Source: Paracoccus versutus
Lineage (GTDB): Bacteria; Pseudomonadota; Alphaproteobacteria; Rhodobacterales; Rhodobacteraceae
Direction: 5' to 3'
Assembly (NCBI RefSeq): GCF_000763885.1
Contig: NZ_JRKO01000032.1
Coordinates: 1-64,000, forward strand
Length of the DNA: 64,000 nt
The stretch's first letter is position 1; the number at the start of each line of letters is the position of its first letter. Positions 38,175 through 47,227 of the stretch are shown here, one piece after another. The notes beneath the pieces are model-generated. The model ran no database searches, had not been told where the DNA came from, and worked only from the letters and a program-made list of their open reading frames with translations. A program made the translations under genes and the position numbers.

Positions 38175-39436
38175 GCCAGATCCGCAACAGCATCCTTCCC
38201 AACGGGCTGCGCGTCGTCAGCCGCGACATGCCCGGCCTGCATTCCGCCGCCATCGGCATCTGGGTCAATGCCGGCTGCCGCGACGAGCGCGCCGAGCAGA
38301 ACGGCATCGCCCATTTCCTGGAACACATGGCCTTCAAGGGCACCGCCCGGCGCAGCGCGCTGGAGATCGTCGAGTCGATCGAGAATGTCGGCGGCTATAT
38401 CAACGCCTATACCTCGCGCGACGTGACCTCGTATTATGCGCGGGTGCTGGCGGGGGATGTGGAGCTGGCGCTGGACGTGATCTCGGACATCGTGATGAAT
38501 CCGGTCTTCGACCAGCGCGAGATCGAGGTCGAGCGCGGCGTGATCCTGCAAGAGATCGGCCAGGCGCTGGACACGCCCGACGACGTGATCTTCGACTGGC
38601 TGCAAGAGGCGGCCTATCCCGATCAGCCCATGGGCCGCACCATCCTGGGCCCGGCCGAGCGGGTCAGCCGCTTCGACCGCGCCGACCTGTCGGGCTTCAT
38701 TACCGAGCATTACGGCCCCGAGCGCATGATCGTCGCCGCCGCCGGTGCCGTCGATCACGACCGCATCCTGCGCCAGGTCGAGGCGATCTTCGGCGGCCTG
38801 CCGGCGCGCGCCCTGACCACGCGCGAGCCCGCCCGCTGGCAGGGCGCCGAGGCGCGCCGCGTCAAGGGGCTGGAGCAGGCGCATTTCGCGCTGGCCTTCG
38901 AGGGGCCAGGCTACCAGGCGCCCGATTTCTATGCCGCGCAGATCTGGACCTCGGCGCTGGGGGGCGGCATGTCCTCGCGCCTGTTCCAGAAGCTGCGCGA
39001 GGAAAAGGGCCTGTGCTATTCGATCTTCGCGCAGTCCGGTTTCCACGACGATACCGGCATGGTGACGATCTATGCCGGCACCTCGGGCGAGCAGATCGCC
39101 GACCTGGCCAACCTGACCGTGGACGAGCTGAAGCGCTCGGCCGAGGACATGACCGAGGCCGAGGTGGCTCGCGCGCGCGCCCAGCTCAAGGCCGGGCTGC
39201 TGATGGGACTGGAAAGCCCGACCGGCCAGGCGGAGCGCATGGCGCGGTCGCTGGCGATCTGGGGCCGGGTGCCCGACCCGGCCGAGGTGGCGGAACGCAT
39301 TGACGCCGTGACCGTGGCCGACATCCGCGCCCATGCCGAGCATCTGATCGCCCATGCCCGCCCGGCGCTGGCGCTTTACGGGCCGGTCGCCGGCGCGCCT
39401 TCGCGCGAGGTGCTGGCTGAAAGGCTTGCCGCCTGA
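38171..39436 (+). CDS. M16-family zinc peptidase (mitochondrial processing peptidase-like)
   Basis: A 421-residue inverzincin. The inverted zinc motif HFLEH is in NGIAHFLEHMAFKGTARR (about residues 40-57), and the third metal ligand Glu follows in EIEVERGVILQEI near residue 120. The second, non-catalytic half has the glycine-rich loop SALGGGMSSRLFQKLREEKG. It resembles the beta subunit of the mitochondrial processing peptidase, as expected for an alphaproteobacterium. There is no signal peptide, so it acts in the cytoplasm. Start is a GTG overlapping the thrC stop. Confidence 0.94.
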   Translation: MSQIRNSILPNGLRVVSRDMPGLHSAAIGIWVNAGCRDERAEQNGIAHFLEHMAFKGTARRSALEIVESIENVGGYINAYTSRDVTSYYARVLAGDVELALDVISDIVMNPVFDQREIEVERGVILQEIGQALDTPDDVIFDWLQEAAYPDQPMGRTILGPAERVSRFDRADLSGFITEHYGPERMIVAAAGAVDHDRILRQVEAIFGGLPARALTTREPARWQGAEARRVKGLEQAHFALAFEGPGYQAPDFYAAQIWTSALGGGMSSRLFQKLREEKGLCYSIFAQSGFHDDTGMVTIYAGTSGEQIADLANLTVDELKRSAEDMTEAEVARARAQLKAGLLMGLESPTGQAERMARSLAIWGRVPDPAEVAERIDAVTVADIRAHAEHLIAHARPALALYGPVAGAPSREVLAERLAA

Positions 39437-40017
39437 TGTTCTCGCGCCGCCGTCCGCCGCGCCTGGAAACCGAGCGGATGGTGCTGCGCCTGCCGGCGCA
39501 TGCGGATTTCGCCCTCTGGGCGGGGCTGCGGGCCGAAAGCCGCGCCTTCCTGACCCCTTGGGAGCCGGTCTGGGCGCCCGATCACCTGACCAAGCGCGGC
39601 TTTACCAACCGGGTCTATTGGGCGCAGCGTGCCAGCCGCAACGGCACGGCGCTGCCGCTGTTCCTGATCCGGCGCGACGGCGCGCTGCTGGGCGCGATCA
39701 CGCTGGACAACATCCGCCGCGGCCCGGCGCAATCGGCGACCATCGGTTATTGGATCGGCCAGCCCTTTGCCCGGCAGGGCTATATGCGCGAGGCCATCGG
39801 CGCGCTGGTGCAGCACGCCTTCGGCGAAATGGACCTGAGCCGGATCGAGGCCGCCTGCCTGCCCGAGAACACCCCTTCGCGCGGTGTGCTTGAGCGTTCC
39901 GGCTTCAAATACGAGGGCGTGGCGCAAAGCTATCTGCAGATCAACGGGCGCTGGCGCAACCATGTGCTTTACGCCAACCTGCGCCACGACCGGCGCGGCA
40001 AGACCGAGGTGCGCTGA
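39436..40017 (+). CDS. GNAT-family N-acetyltransferase (RimJ/RimL-like)
   Basis: A 193-residue acetyltransferase of the RimJ/RimL type: LETERMVLRLPAHADF at the N-terminus, IGYWIGQPFARQGYMREAIG with the acetyl-CoA loop near residue 110, and RIEAACLPENTPSRGVLERS then GFKYEGVAQSYLQINGRWRN at the end. RimJ modifies the N-terminus of ribosomal protein S5, but many relatives act on other targets, so the substrate is open. The ATG uses the last base of the preceding stop, and it overlaps the next gene by one base in the same way. Confidence 0.92.
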   Translation: MFSRRRPPRLETERMVLRLPAHADFALWAGLRAESRAFLTPWEPVWAPDHLTKRGFTNRVYWAQRASRNGTALPLFLIRRDGALLGAITLDNIRRGPAQSATIGYWIGQPFARQGYMREAIGALVQHAFGEMDLSRIEAACLPENTPSRGVLERSGFKYEGVAQSYLQINGRWRNHVLYANLRHDRRGKTEVR

Positions 40018-41417
40018 TGCTGAACCAGGTCGATGACGCCCTGGCCGCGATGCTGCCCGCAGGCGTGTTGCGCGAGGTGACACCCGCCTACCTGGAAGAG
40101 CCGCGCGGCCGCTACCTGGGCCGGGCCGGGCTGGTTGCCGCCCCGCGCAGCACGGATGAGGTCGCCGCCGTGGTCCGCGCCTGCGCCGCGGCGCGTGTGG
40201 GCATCGTGCCCCGCGGTGGCGGCACCGGCCTGGTCGCGGGCCAGGTCATGCCCGACGGCCCGGCGCCGCTGATCCTGTCGCTGGAACGGATGACGGCGCT
40301 GCGCGGCATCTGGCCCGAAGAGAACGTGCTGGTGGCCGAGGCCGGCATGACCCTGCAAGCCGTGCGCGACGCGGCCGAAACCGCCGGCCGGCTGTTCCCG
40401 CTGTCGCTGGCCAGCCAGGGCACCGCCGCCATCGGCGGCTGCCTTGCGACCAATGCCGGCGGCGTCACCGCGCTGCGCTATGGCACGGCGCGGGCGCTCT
40501 GCCTGGGGATCGAGGCGGTGCTGCCCGACGGCTCCGTGGTTCACGACCTCAAGCGGCTGCGCAAGGACAATACCGGCTATGACCTGCGCGACCTCTTGAT
40601 CGGGGCCGAGGGCAGCCTGGGAATCATCACCGCCGCCAGCCTGAAGCTGGTGGTGCCGCCGCCGAACATCGGCACCGCCATGCTGCAGGTGCCCGGCCCC
40701 GAGGCGGCGCTGACGCTGCTGTCTCTGGCCGAGGGGCGCATGGCCGGCGGCGTCACCGCCTTCGAGCTGATCGGCGGGCAGGGGCTGGCCTTCCTGGCCG
40801 AGGTTCTGCCCGAGATCCGCCAGCCCTTGCCCGGCGCCGAATGGTCGGTGCTGGTCGAGGTCGGCCTGCCCGAGGGGCTGCCCCCCGAGGCGGCGCTGGA
40901 GGGGCTGCTGGTGGACGCGATGGAGCGCGGCCTCGTCACCGACGGGGTGATCGCGCAATCGGGTGCGCAGGCGGCGGGCTTCTGGCACCTGCGCGAACAT
41001 ATCCCCGAAGCGAACCGCCGCATCGGCGCCGTTGCCAGCCACGACATCAGCCTGCCCCTGTCCGAGATCGCTGGCTTCATCCGCGACGCCGGCGAGCGGC
41101 TGGCGGGCGAGGGGTTGCGGATCAACTGTTTCGGCCATCTGGGCGACGGCAACCTGCATTACAACCTGTTCCCGGCGCCAGGTCGCAGCCGTGCCGAATA
41201 CGACGACCGGCGCAAGGCGCTGTCCGAGCTGGTGCATGGCATGGTGGTTGCGCGCGGAGGCTCGTTCTCGGCCGAGCATGGCGTCGGGCGGCTGAAGGTC
41301 GGCGACCTGGAGCGCTGGGGCGATCCGGCGCGGCTCAAGGCGATGCGGGCGATCAAGGCGGCGCTCGATCCGCTGGGGATCATGAATCCGGGCGCGGTTC
41401 TTTCAGCAGCGGGCTGA
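40017..41417 (+). CDS. FAD-binding oxidoreductase, GlcD/D-2-hydroxyacid dehydrogenase type
   Basis: A 466-residue flavoprotein of the vanillyl-alcohol-oxidase/GlcD group. The FAD domain has RVGIVPRGGGTGLVAGQV near residue 65, AIGGCLATNAGGVTALRYGT near 140 and AEGSLGIITAASLKLV near 200. The C-terminal domain carries NCFGHLGDGNLHYNLF (about residue 370), with His residues that bind substrate or metal, and GGSFSAEHGVGRLK. Likely oxidises a D-2-hydroxy acid such as D-lactate, glycolate or 2-hydroxyglutarate; which one cannot be told. Its 3' end overlaps the opposite-strand lysR-type gene by 38 bp. Confidence 0.9.
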   Translation: MLNQVDDALAAMLPAGVLREVTPAYLEEPRGRYLGRAGLVAAPRSTDEVAAVVRACAAARVGIVPRGGGTGLVAGQVMPDGPAPLILSLERMTALRGIWPEENVLVAEAGMTLQAVRDAAETAGRLFPLSLASQGTAAIGGCLATNAGGVTALRYGTARALCLGIEAVLPDGSVVHDLKRLRKDNTGYDLRDLLIGAEGSLGIITAASLKLVVPPPNIGTAMLQVPGPEAALTLLSLAEGRMAGGVTAFELIGGQGLAFLAEVLPEIRQPLPGAEWSVLVEVGLPEGLPPEAALEGLLVDAMERGLVTDGVIAQSGAQAAGFWHLREHIPEANRRIGAVASHDISLPLSEIAGFIRDAGERLAGEGLRINCFGHLGDGNLHYNLFPAPGRSRAEYDDRRKALSELVHGMVVARGGSFSAEHGVGRLKVGDLERWGDPARLKAMRAIKAALDPLGIMNPGAVLSAAG

Positions 41418-42291
41418 GCGCCATGCGCAGGTGGTCCAGATAGGCCGTCAGCCGCGGCGGCATGAAGGGCTGCGGCAGATACAGCGCCTGGATGTCCAGC
41501 TGCGGCCGCAGGAAATCGGGCAGCAGCCGTTCCAGCCGGCCCTCGGCCAGGTCGCGGGCGACGACGAAGCTGGGGATCATCGCGATTCCCTCGCCCTCCA
41601 GCACCAGGTGCCGCACCGCCTGGGCGCTGTTCACGGTGATGCGGCCGGGCAGGGGGACGCTGACCGCCTTGCCATCCACCAGGAAGACGGCGCGTCCGGG
41701 GTTCTGGGCATTGCTGTCGCGGATATTCGCATGGTCGCGCAGATCCTCGGGCCGGGTGGGGCGGGGATGCGCGGCCAGATAGGCGGGGCTGGCGACGGCC
41801 CAGGCCTCGGTCTGGCCGATGCGGCGGGCGATCAGGCTGGAATCGGGCAGCTGGCCGATGCGCAGCGCCAGGTCGAAGCCCTCGGCCGCCAGGTCGACAT
41901 AGCGGTCCGACAGGTTCAGGTCGATCTCGACCCCCGGATGCGCGCGGGTGAAATCGCGGGTCAGGGTGGTCGCGAACATCTCGCCGAAGGTCACGGGCGC
42001 GGTCACGCGCAGCCGGCCGGCCAGCGCGCCTTCCTCGGCATGGGCCTGGGCGTCCAGTTCCTCGACCGCGGCCAGCACGCGGCGCGCGGCGGCCAGGTAA
42101 CGCTCGCCCGAGGGGGTCAGCGACAGGGCGCGGGTGGTGCGGTTCAGAAGCGTGACCCCCTGCTGCCCCTCCAGCGCGGCGACATATTTGCTGACCAGCT
42201 TGTTCGAGATCCCCAGCCGCTCGCCCGCCCGCGTGAACGAGCCGGCATCGACCACGGCGACAAAGGCGCGGATGCCGTCGATCCTGTCCAT
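41380..42291 (-). CDS. LysR-family transcriptional regulator
   Basis: A 303-residue LysR regulator. The N-terminal winged helix is IRAFVAVVDAGSFTRAGERL (residues 7-26) followed by GISNKLVSKYVAALEGQQG; the effector-binding domain begins near LRVTAPVTFGEMFATTLTRD. It belongs to the CrgA/PecT-like group typical next to DoxX or quinone reductase genes. The ATG at 42291 has GGAG six bases upstream; the open frame continues upstream to 42534 but would then cover the doxX gene. Divergent from doxX, which it probably regulates. Confidence 0.93.
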   Translation of the reverse strand: MDRIDGIRAFVAVVDAGSFTRAGERLGISNKLVSKYVAALEGQQGVTLLNRTTRALSLTPSGERYLAAARRVLAAVEELDAQAHAEEGALAGRLRVTAPVTFGEMFATTLTRDFTRAHPGVEIDLNLSDRYVDLAAEGFDLALRIGQLPDSSLIARRIGQTEAWAVASPAYLAAHPRPTRPEDLRDHANIRDSNAQNPGRAVFLVDGKAVSVPLPGRITVNSAQAVRHLVLEGEGIAMIPSFVVARDLAEGRLERLLPDFLRPQLDIQALYLPQPFMPPRLTAYLDHLRMALSPLLKEPRPDS

Positions 42292-42313
42292 CGCAATCTC
42301 CATGGCGGCGATA

Positions 42314-42329
42314 ATATTTCCATGAATAT
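42314..42329. promoter_or_regulatory. Candidate LysR operator between lysR-type gene and doxX
   Basis: ATATT (42314-42318) and AATAT (42325-42329) form an inverted repeat with a six-base spacer, containing a T-N11-A pattern as in LysR sites. It lies within the 103-bp divergent gap. Confidence 0.45.
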
Positions 42330-42394
42330 GGCCGTTTTCGCGACAATCGCCAAGGGCTATCTGAGGGCCAGCGAACAGTTCAAGGAAACGCATC

Positions 42395-42820
42395 ATGACC
42401 GACCTTAGCCATGGCGGCACGACCGCCGCCACGCGCAATGCCGACATTGCCGCCTTCATCCTGCGGGTCTCGACCGGCCTGTGGTTCCTGGTCCACGGGC
42501 TGACGAAGCTGCTGGTCTTCACGCCCGCCGGCACCGCCGGCTATTTCCAGTCCATCGGCCTGCCGGGCGCGCTCGGCTACCTGACCATGCTGGCCGAGAT
42601 CCTGGGCGGGCTGGTGCTGGTCGCCGGCCTGTTCACCCGCCAGGTCGCGCTGGTCCTGGCCGCCGTCCTGCTGGGCGCGGCCTGGTTCGGCCATGGCGGC
42701 AACGGCTTTGCCTTCGGCAATCCCGGCGGCGGCTGGGAATATCCGGTGCTTTGGGCCGTCACCATGGTCGCGCTGGCGCTGCTGGGCGACGGGGCTTGGT
42801 CGCTGGGCAAGCGCCGCTGA
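42395..42820 (+). CDS. DoxX family membrane protein
   Basis: A 141-residue inner-membrane protein with four helices: AAFILRVSTGLWFLVHGLTK (first), LGYLTMLAEILGGLVLVAGL (second), VALVLAAVLLGAAWFGHGG (third) and VLWAVTMVALALLGDGAW (fourth). The pattern HGLTKLLVF...GTAGYFQSIGLP is typical of DoxX/YphA proteins, which have been linked to oxidative or thiol stress and quinone metabolism without a settled activity. Divergent from the lysR-type gene and closed by a perfect hairpin. Confidence 0.9.
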   Translation: MTDLSHGGTTAATRNADIAAFILRVSTGLWFLVHGLTKLLVFTPAGTAGYFQSIGLPGALGYLTMLAEILGGLVLVAGLFTRQVALVLAAVLLGAAWFGHGGNGFAFGNPGGGWEYPVLWAVTMVALALLGDGAWSLGKRR

Positions 42821-42845
42821 TCCGGGCGCGAAACGATCTTGCGGC

Positions 42846-42868
42846 GGCCGGCCTTCGGGCCGGCCTTT
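42846..42868 (+). terminator. Terminator after doxX-like gene
   Basis: 8-bp stem GGCCGGCC (42846-42853 with 42858-42865), loop TTCG, then TTTCCTT. Confidence 0.85.
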
Positions 42869-42946
42869 CCTTGCGCGCATGGCTGGGTTGATTTGTCAGT
42901 CCTGCGCGATGGCTCTAATCATCGCCCGAGTTCCAGGGAGGCCGCC

Positions 42947-44449
42947 ATGACCGAGGATTACCTTCACCGCATCCGCCACAAGGCCCTGCGCCAGCGCGTG
43001 GTCGGCGCCGACCAGGCCGCCAGCCTGATCCGCGACGGCATGGTGCTGGGCATGTCGGGCTTTACCCGTGCCGGCGAGGCCAAGGCCGTGCCCCTGGCGC
43101 TGGCCGAGCGCGCCCGGCGCGAGCCGCTGAAGGTGACGCTGATGACCGGGGCGTCGCTTGGCAACGACCTCGACAAGACCCTGGCCGAGGCGCATGTGCT
43201 GTCGCGCCGCATCCCCTTCATGTCCGACCCGGCCCTGCGGCGGGCGATCAATGCGGGCGAGGTGATGTATATCGACCAGCACCTGTCCGAGACGGTCGAG
43301 CAGCTGCGCACCGGACAACTGCCGCCGGTGGACATCGCCATCGTCGAGGCGGTGGCGATCACCGAGACCGGCGGCATCGTCCCCACCACCTCGGTCGGCA
43401 ATTCGGCCAGCTTCGCGCTGCTGGCCGAGAAGGTGATCGTCGAGATCAACCTGAGCCAGCCCGAGGCGCTGGAGGGGCTGCACGACATCTATATCCCGAC
43501 CTATCGCCCGACGCGCACGCCGATCCCGGTGGTGACGCCGGAAAGCCGGGTCGGCTTCCCCTTCATCCCGGTCCCGCCCGAGCGTATCGCGGCCATCGTG
43601 ATCTCGACCAAGCTGGACAGTTCCTCGACCATCCACGACCCGGACGCCGAGACCCGCGCCATCGCCAGCCACCTGACCGAGTTCCTCAAGCACGAGGTGG
43701 CGCGTTCCCGCCTGCCCAGCCACCTGCATCCCCTGCAGGCCGGCATTGGCACCATCGCCAATGCGGTGCTGCACGGCTTCATCGACAGCCCGTTCCACGA
43801 CCTGACCATGTATTCGGAAGTGCTGCAGGATTCGACCTTCGATCTGATGGATGCGGGCAAGATGGTCTTTGCCTCGGGCTCCTCGATCACGCTTTCGGCG
43901 GCGAAATACCGCGACGTGATGGCGCGGTTCCACGAGTTCAAGCCCCGGCTGGTGCTGCGCCCGCAGGAGATCTCGAACCACCCCGAGGTGGTGCGGCGGC
44001 TGGGGCTGATCTGCATCAACACGGCGCTGGAATTCGATCTTTACGGCAACGTCAACTCGACCCATGTCATGGGCACGCAGATGATGAACGGCATCGGCGG
44101 CTCGGGCGATTTCGCGAGGAATGCCTATCTGTCGGTCTTCGTCACCAAGTCCATGGCCAAGGGCGGGGCGGTGTCGTCGGTGGTGCCGATGGTCAGCCAT
44201 GTCGACCATAGCGAGCATGACGTGGACATCCTGGTGACCGAGCAGGGGCTGGCGGACCTGCGGGGGCTGGCGCCGCGCGAGCGGGCGCGGGTGGTCCTGA
44301 AGAATTGCGTGGCGCCGGAATGGCGCGACGGGCTGGAGGATTACCATGCCCGCGCGCTGGCGCGGGGCGGGCATACGCCGCATCTGGTCGAGGAGGCGCT
44401 GAGCTGGCACGACCGGCTGCGCCGGACCGGCAGCATGAGGCCGGAATGA
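42947..44449 (+). CDS. Acetyl-CoA hydrolase/CoA-transferase family protein (succinyl-CoA:acetate type)
   Basis: A 500-residue class I CoA-transferase of the Ach1/AarC/SucC-like group. Features: GMVLGMSGFTRAGEAKAVPL near residue 30, TSVGNSASFALLAEKVIVEI near 150, MYSEVLQDSTFDLMDAGKM near 288 (the Glu of which is the catalytic residue in AarC-type enzymes, from memory), and MGTQMMNGIGGSGDFARNAY near 365. It moves CoA between acetyl, succinyl or propionyl groups; the acceptor cannot be read here. GGGAG lies 6-7 bases before the ATG at 42947. It stands alone between two terminators. Confidence 0.9.
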   Translation: MTEDYLHRIRHKALRQRVVGADQAASLIRDGMVLGMSGFTRAGEAKAVPLALAERARREPLKVTLMTGASLGNDLDKTLAEAHVLSRRIPFMSDPALRRAINAGEVMYIDQHLSETVEQLRTGQLPPVDIAIVEAVAITETGGIVPTTSVGNSASFALLAEKVIVEINLSQPEALEGLHDIYIPTYRPTRTPIPVVTPESRVGFPFIPVPPERIAAIVISTKLDSSSTIHDPDAETRAIASHLTEFLKHEVARSRLPSHLHPLQAGIGTIANAVLHGFIDSPFHDLTMYSEVLQDSTFDLMDAGKMVFASGSSITLSAAKYRDVMARFHEFKPRLVLRPQEISNHPEVVRRLGLICINTALEFDLYGNVNSTHVMGTQMMNGIGGSGDFARNAYLSVFVTKSMAKGGAVSSVVPMVSHVDHSEHDVDILVTEQGLADLRGLAPRERARVVLKNCVAPEWRDGLEDYHARALARGGHTPHLVEEALSWHDRLRRTGSMRPE

Positions 44450-44453
44450 GGCA

Positions 44454-44568
44454 AACGCGCCCGGCCGATCCTGCGCGGGCGCGTTGCGTGTCAGGCGGTG
44501 GCGGGGGCTCTGCCCCCCGCCGATCCGACCCCTCGACGGGGTCGGATCGGCGTCCCCCGGGGTATTTT
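44454..44568. terminator. Bidirectional terminator pair plus dispersed repeat motif
   Basis: First stem: 10 bp (44454-44463 with 44476-44485). Second stem: 12 bp (44521-44532 with 44538-44549, loop TCGAC). At 44559-44568 GGGGTATTTT is followed by AACAAAGAAG, a diverged copy of the dispersed GTATTTG...GAAGAAG repeat. All lie between the converging CoA-transferase and metQ genes. Confidence 0.75.
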
Positions 44569-44582
44569 CACAACAAAGAAGA

Positions 44583-45365
44583 TCACCAGGCCGGGATGAC
44601 GGCGCCCTGGTATTTCTCTTCGATGAACTGCTTCACCGCCGGGTCGTGATAGGCCTCGACCAGTTGCTTGGCCCAGGGTGCGTCCTCGTTCCCCTTGCGC
44701 ACGACGATGATGTTGGCATAGGGGCTGTCGGGTTTTTCCATGGCGATGGCGTCCTCGTTCGGGTTCAGCCCGGCATCCAGCGCATAGTTGGTGTTGATGA
44801 TGGCGATGTCGGCATCGGCCAGCGCGCGCGGCAGCTGGGCGGCGTCGAGTTCCAGGAACTTCAGGTTCTTGGGGTTCCCGGTCACGTCGAGCGGCGAGGG
44901 GGTGAGGCCGGTGTTCTCGGCCAGGGTGATCGCGCCCTTGTCCTGCAGCAGCAGCAGCGCGCGGCCGCCGTTGGTGGGGTCGTTCGGGATCGCGACCTTG
45001 GCGCCCTCGGGCAGTTCGTCCAGCGATTTCAGCTTGTCGGAATAGACCCCCATCGGCGTGGTGATGGTCTTGGCGATGCTGACCAGATCGAAGCCGCGGT
45101 CCTTGATCTGGTTGTCCAGATAGGGCTGGTGCTGGAAGCTGTTGGCTTGCAGGTCGCCATCGGCCAGCGCCTGGTTCGGCACCACGTAATCGGTGAATTC
45201 GACGATGTCGATGGTCAGGCCCTTGTCCTTGGCGACCTTGGCGACCTCTTCCATGATCTCGCCATGCTCGCCCGGCGAGACGCCGACCTTGATTTCCTCG
45301 GCCGCGGCCAGGGTCGCGGAGAGGGCGAGCGCCGAGGTCAGGGCGGCAAGGCTGAATTTGCGCAT
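44583..45365 (-). CDS. metQ: MetQ/NlpA-type methionine-binding protein
   Basis: Periplasmic substrate-binding protein of a D/L-methionine ABC importer, 260 residues. It has EIKVGVSPGEHGEIMEEVAK after the signal peptide, VEFTDYVVPNQALADGDLQA, NSFQHQPYLDNQ and AIPNDPTNGGRALLLLQ, all typical of the family. The leader LALSATLAAA-EE lacks the lipobox Cys usual in MetQ lipoproteins, so this protein appears to be soluble. AAAGGACC precedes the ATG. It follows metI by 19 bp. Confidence 0.93.
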   Translation of the reverse strand: MRKFSLAALTSALALSATLAAAEEIKVGVSPGEHGEIMEEVAKVAKDKGLTIDIVEFTDYVVPNQALADGDLQANSFQHQPYLDNQIKDRGFDLVSIAKTITTPMGVYSDKLKSLDELPEGAKVAIPNDPTNGGRALLLLQDKGAITLAENTGLTPSPLDVTGNPKNLKFLELDAAQLPRALADADIAIINTNYALDAGLNPNEDAIAMEKPDSPYANIIVVRKGNEDAPWAKQLVEAYHDPAVKQFIEEKYQGAVIPAW

Positions 45366-45384
45366 GGGTCTTGGTCCTTTCAGG

Positions 45385-46059
45385 TTATCGGCCCCGGTTG
45401 CGGGGCGCGCGCTTGTCGAAACGGGCGGCGATCCATTCGCCGGCCGATTGCACCAGTTGCACCAGCACGATCAGGATCACCACGACGGCCAGCATCACCT
45501 CGGGCATGAAGCGCTGGTAGCCGTAGCGGATGCCGAGATCGCCCAGGCCGCCGCCGCCGACGGTTCCGGCCATTGCGGAATAGCCGATCAGGCTGACCAC
45601 GGCCAGCGTCAGGCCCAGGATGATGCCGGGCATCGCCTCGGGGATCAGCACCTTCCTGACAATCTGCATGGGCGTGGCGCCCATGGCGCGGGCGGCCTCG
45701 ATCAGGCCGGAATCGACCTCGCGGATCGCGGTCTCGATCAGCCGGGCGATGAAGGGGGCGGCGGCCAGCGTCAGCGACACGATGGCCGCATTGGTGCCAA
45801 TGGAAGTGCCGACCAGCTTTCTGGTGAACGGCATGATCGCGATGATCAGGATGATATAGGGCAGCGAGCGGGTGGCGTTCACGATCAGCCCCAACGCTGT
45901 GTTGAGGGCAGGTGCCGAGAAAAGCTCTCCGCGCCGTGATGTTGCCAGAAACACGCCAAGTGGGAGGCCGATCAGCGTGGCCAGCACCGCTGACATAAAC
46001 ACCATGTAAAGCGTCAACAGCGTCGCCTGCCACAGGATCGGGATCAGGTTAGCCGACAT
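45385..46059 (-). CDS. metI: Methionine ABC transporter permease MetI
   Basis: Inner-membrane permease, 224 residues and five helices. The family block NATRSLPYIILIIAIMPFTR lies near residue 65; the coupling motif EAARAMGATPMQIVRKVLIP near 130 contacts MetN; GYSAMAGTVGGGGLGDLGIR follows. The ATG at 46059 overlaps the metN end by 11 bp; a TTG two codons earlier is less likely. Confidence 0.94.
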   Translation of the reverse strand: MSANLIPILWQATLLTLYMVFMSAVLATLIGLPLGVFLATSRRGELFSAPALNTALGLIVNATRSLPYIILIIAIMPFTRKLVGTSIGTNAAIVSLTLAAAPFIARLIETAIREVDSGLIEAARAMGATPMQIVRKVLIPEAMPGIILGLTLAVVSLIGYSAMAGTVGGGGLGDLGIRYGYQRFMPEVMLAVVVILIVLVQLVQSAGEWIAARFDKRAPRNRGR

Positions 46060-47095
46060 AGCCAAGCACCTCGGTCAGAAGCCCGTGTTCCTCGAGGAAG
46101 CGGCGCGATTCCTCGAGCCGCGGGGCGGGCAGGGCGACGATCAGGCTGCCGAAGGGCCTGGTGCCGATCTCTTCGATGGCGCCGGCCAGGATGTTCACGC
46201 TGATCCCGCGTTCCGAGGTCAGACGCGCCAGCATCGGGTCGGTGGCATGGCTGCCGATGAAGGTGATCTGCACCACCGCCTCGGCCTCGGGGGCCTGGGG
46301 CGCGTCCCGCATCTGGCCGGCGACGAATTGCGGCACGGCGACGCCGGTCACGCCGGTCAGGAACGAGCGCGTGGTGGGATGGGCGGGTTTCGAGAAGACC
46401 GCGTAGGTCTCGCCCGCCTCGACGATGCGGCCGCCCTCGATCACCGCCACGTGGCTGCAGATGTCGCGCACCACCGCCATTTCATGGGTGATGAGCAGGA
46501 TGGTCAGGCCCAGGTCGCGGTTGATGGCCTGCAGCAGGTCCAGCACCTGCCGCGTGGTGTCGGGGTCGAGCGCCGAGGTCGCCTCGTCCGACAGAAGCAC
46601 GCGCGGCCCGGTCGCCAGCGCGCGGGCGATGCCGACGCGCTGCTTCTGTCCGCCGGACAGCTCGGCGGGGTAGCGGCCGGCCTGCGCGGTCAGGCCGACG
46701 CGCTCGATCAGCTCGGTGACGCGGGGGGCGATCCTGGCGCGCTCCTCGCCGGCGATCTCCAGCGGCAGGGCGATGTTCTCGGCCACGGTGCGGCTGGCCA
46801 GCAGGTTGAAATGCTGGAAGATCATGCCGACCTCGCGCCGGATCCGGCGCAGGCTGGCATCCGAGGCGGCGCCCACGTCGCGCTCGTTCACGATCACCTT
46901 GCCGGCGCTGGGGCGTTCCAGCCCGTTCACCATGCGCAACAGCGTCGACTTGCCGGCGCCGGACCGGCCGATGATGCCGGTGATCGCGCCCTGCGGCACG
47001 TCCAGCCAGATGTCGTGCAGCGCCACCACGTCGCTGCCGCCCTTCTGCGGATAGCGGCGCGTCACGCCCTGGAATGAGATTGCCGGCCCTGTCAT
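46049..47095 (-). CDS. metN: Methionine ABC transporter ATP-binding protein MetN
   Basis: ATPase of the methionine importer, 348 residues. It has Walker A GRSGAGKSTLLRMVNGLERP, Q-loop MIFQHFNLLASRTV, signature LSGGQKQRVGIARAL, Walker B VLLSDEATSALDPDTT, and H-loop LITHEMAVV. After residue about 265 comes the NIL regulatory domain (VVQITFIGSHATDPMLARLT), which binds methionine and inhibits transport. AGGGG precedes the ATG at 47095. Upstream open codons to 47182 lack support. Gene order metN-metI-metQ. Confidence 0.96.
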   Translation of the reverse strand: MTGPAISFQGVTRRYPQKGGSDVVALHDIWLDVPQGAITGIIGRSGAGKSTLLRMVNGLERPSAGKVIVNERDVGAASDASLRRIRREVGMIFQHFNLLASRTVAENIALPLEIAGEERARIAPRVTELIERVGLTAQAGRYPAELSGGQKQRVGIARALATGPRVLLSDEATSALDPDTTRQVLDLLQAINRDLGLTILLITHEMAVVRDICSHVAVIEGGRIVEAGETYAVFSKPAHPTTRSFLTGVTGVAVPQFVAGQMRDAPQAPEAEAVVQITFIGSHATDPMLARLTSERGISVNILAGAIEEIGTRPFGSLIVALPAPRLEESRRFLEEHGLLTEVLGYVG

Positions 47096-47174
47096 CGCCC
47101 CTGCCTTGAATGTCAGGCGAGACCTATGCCCGCCGGGCCGGGCTTGGCAAGGGGCAGGTGCCCGGCAAAAGGGC

Positions 47175-47214
47175 AATGCCATTCCAAACCGGAGGGTTCG
47201 GATGGAATGGCGTT
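47175..47214 (-). terminator. Terminator after tpiA
   Basis: Arms AATGCCATTCC (47175-47185) and GGAATGGCGTT (47204-47214) pair with one G-T, with a small inner stem AACC/GGTT; TTGCCCTTTT follows on the minus strand. Confidence 0.7.
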
Positions 47215-47227
47215 CCTTTCGCCGGCG

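Noticed and set aside
47096..47227. Possible SAM riboswitch ahead of metN
   Set aside because: I could not find SAM-II or SAM-I core sequences; the structure visible there is the tpiA terminator.
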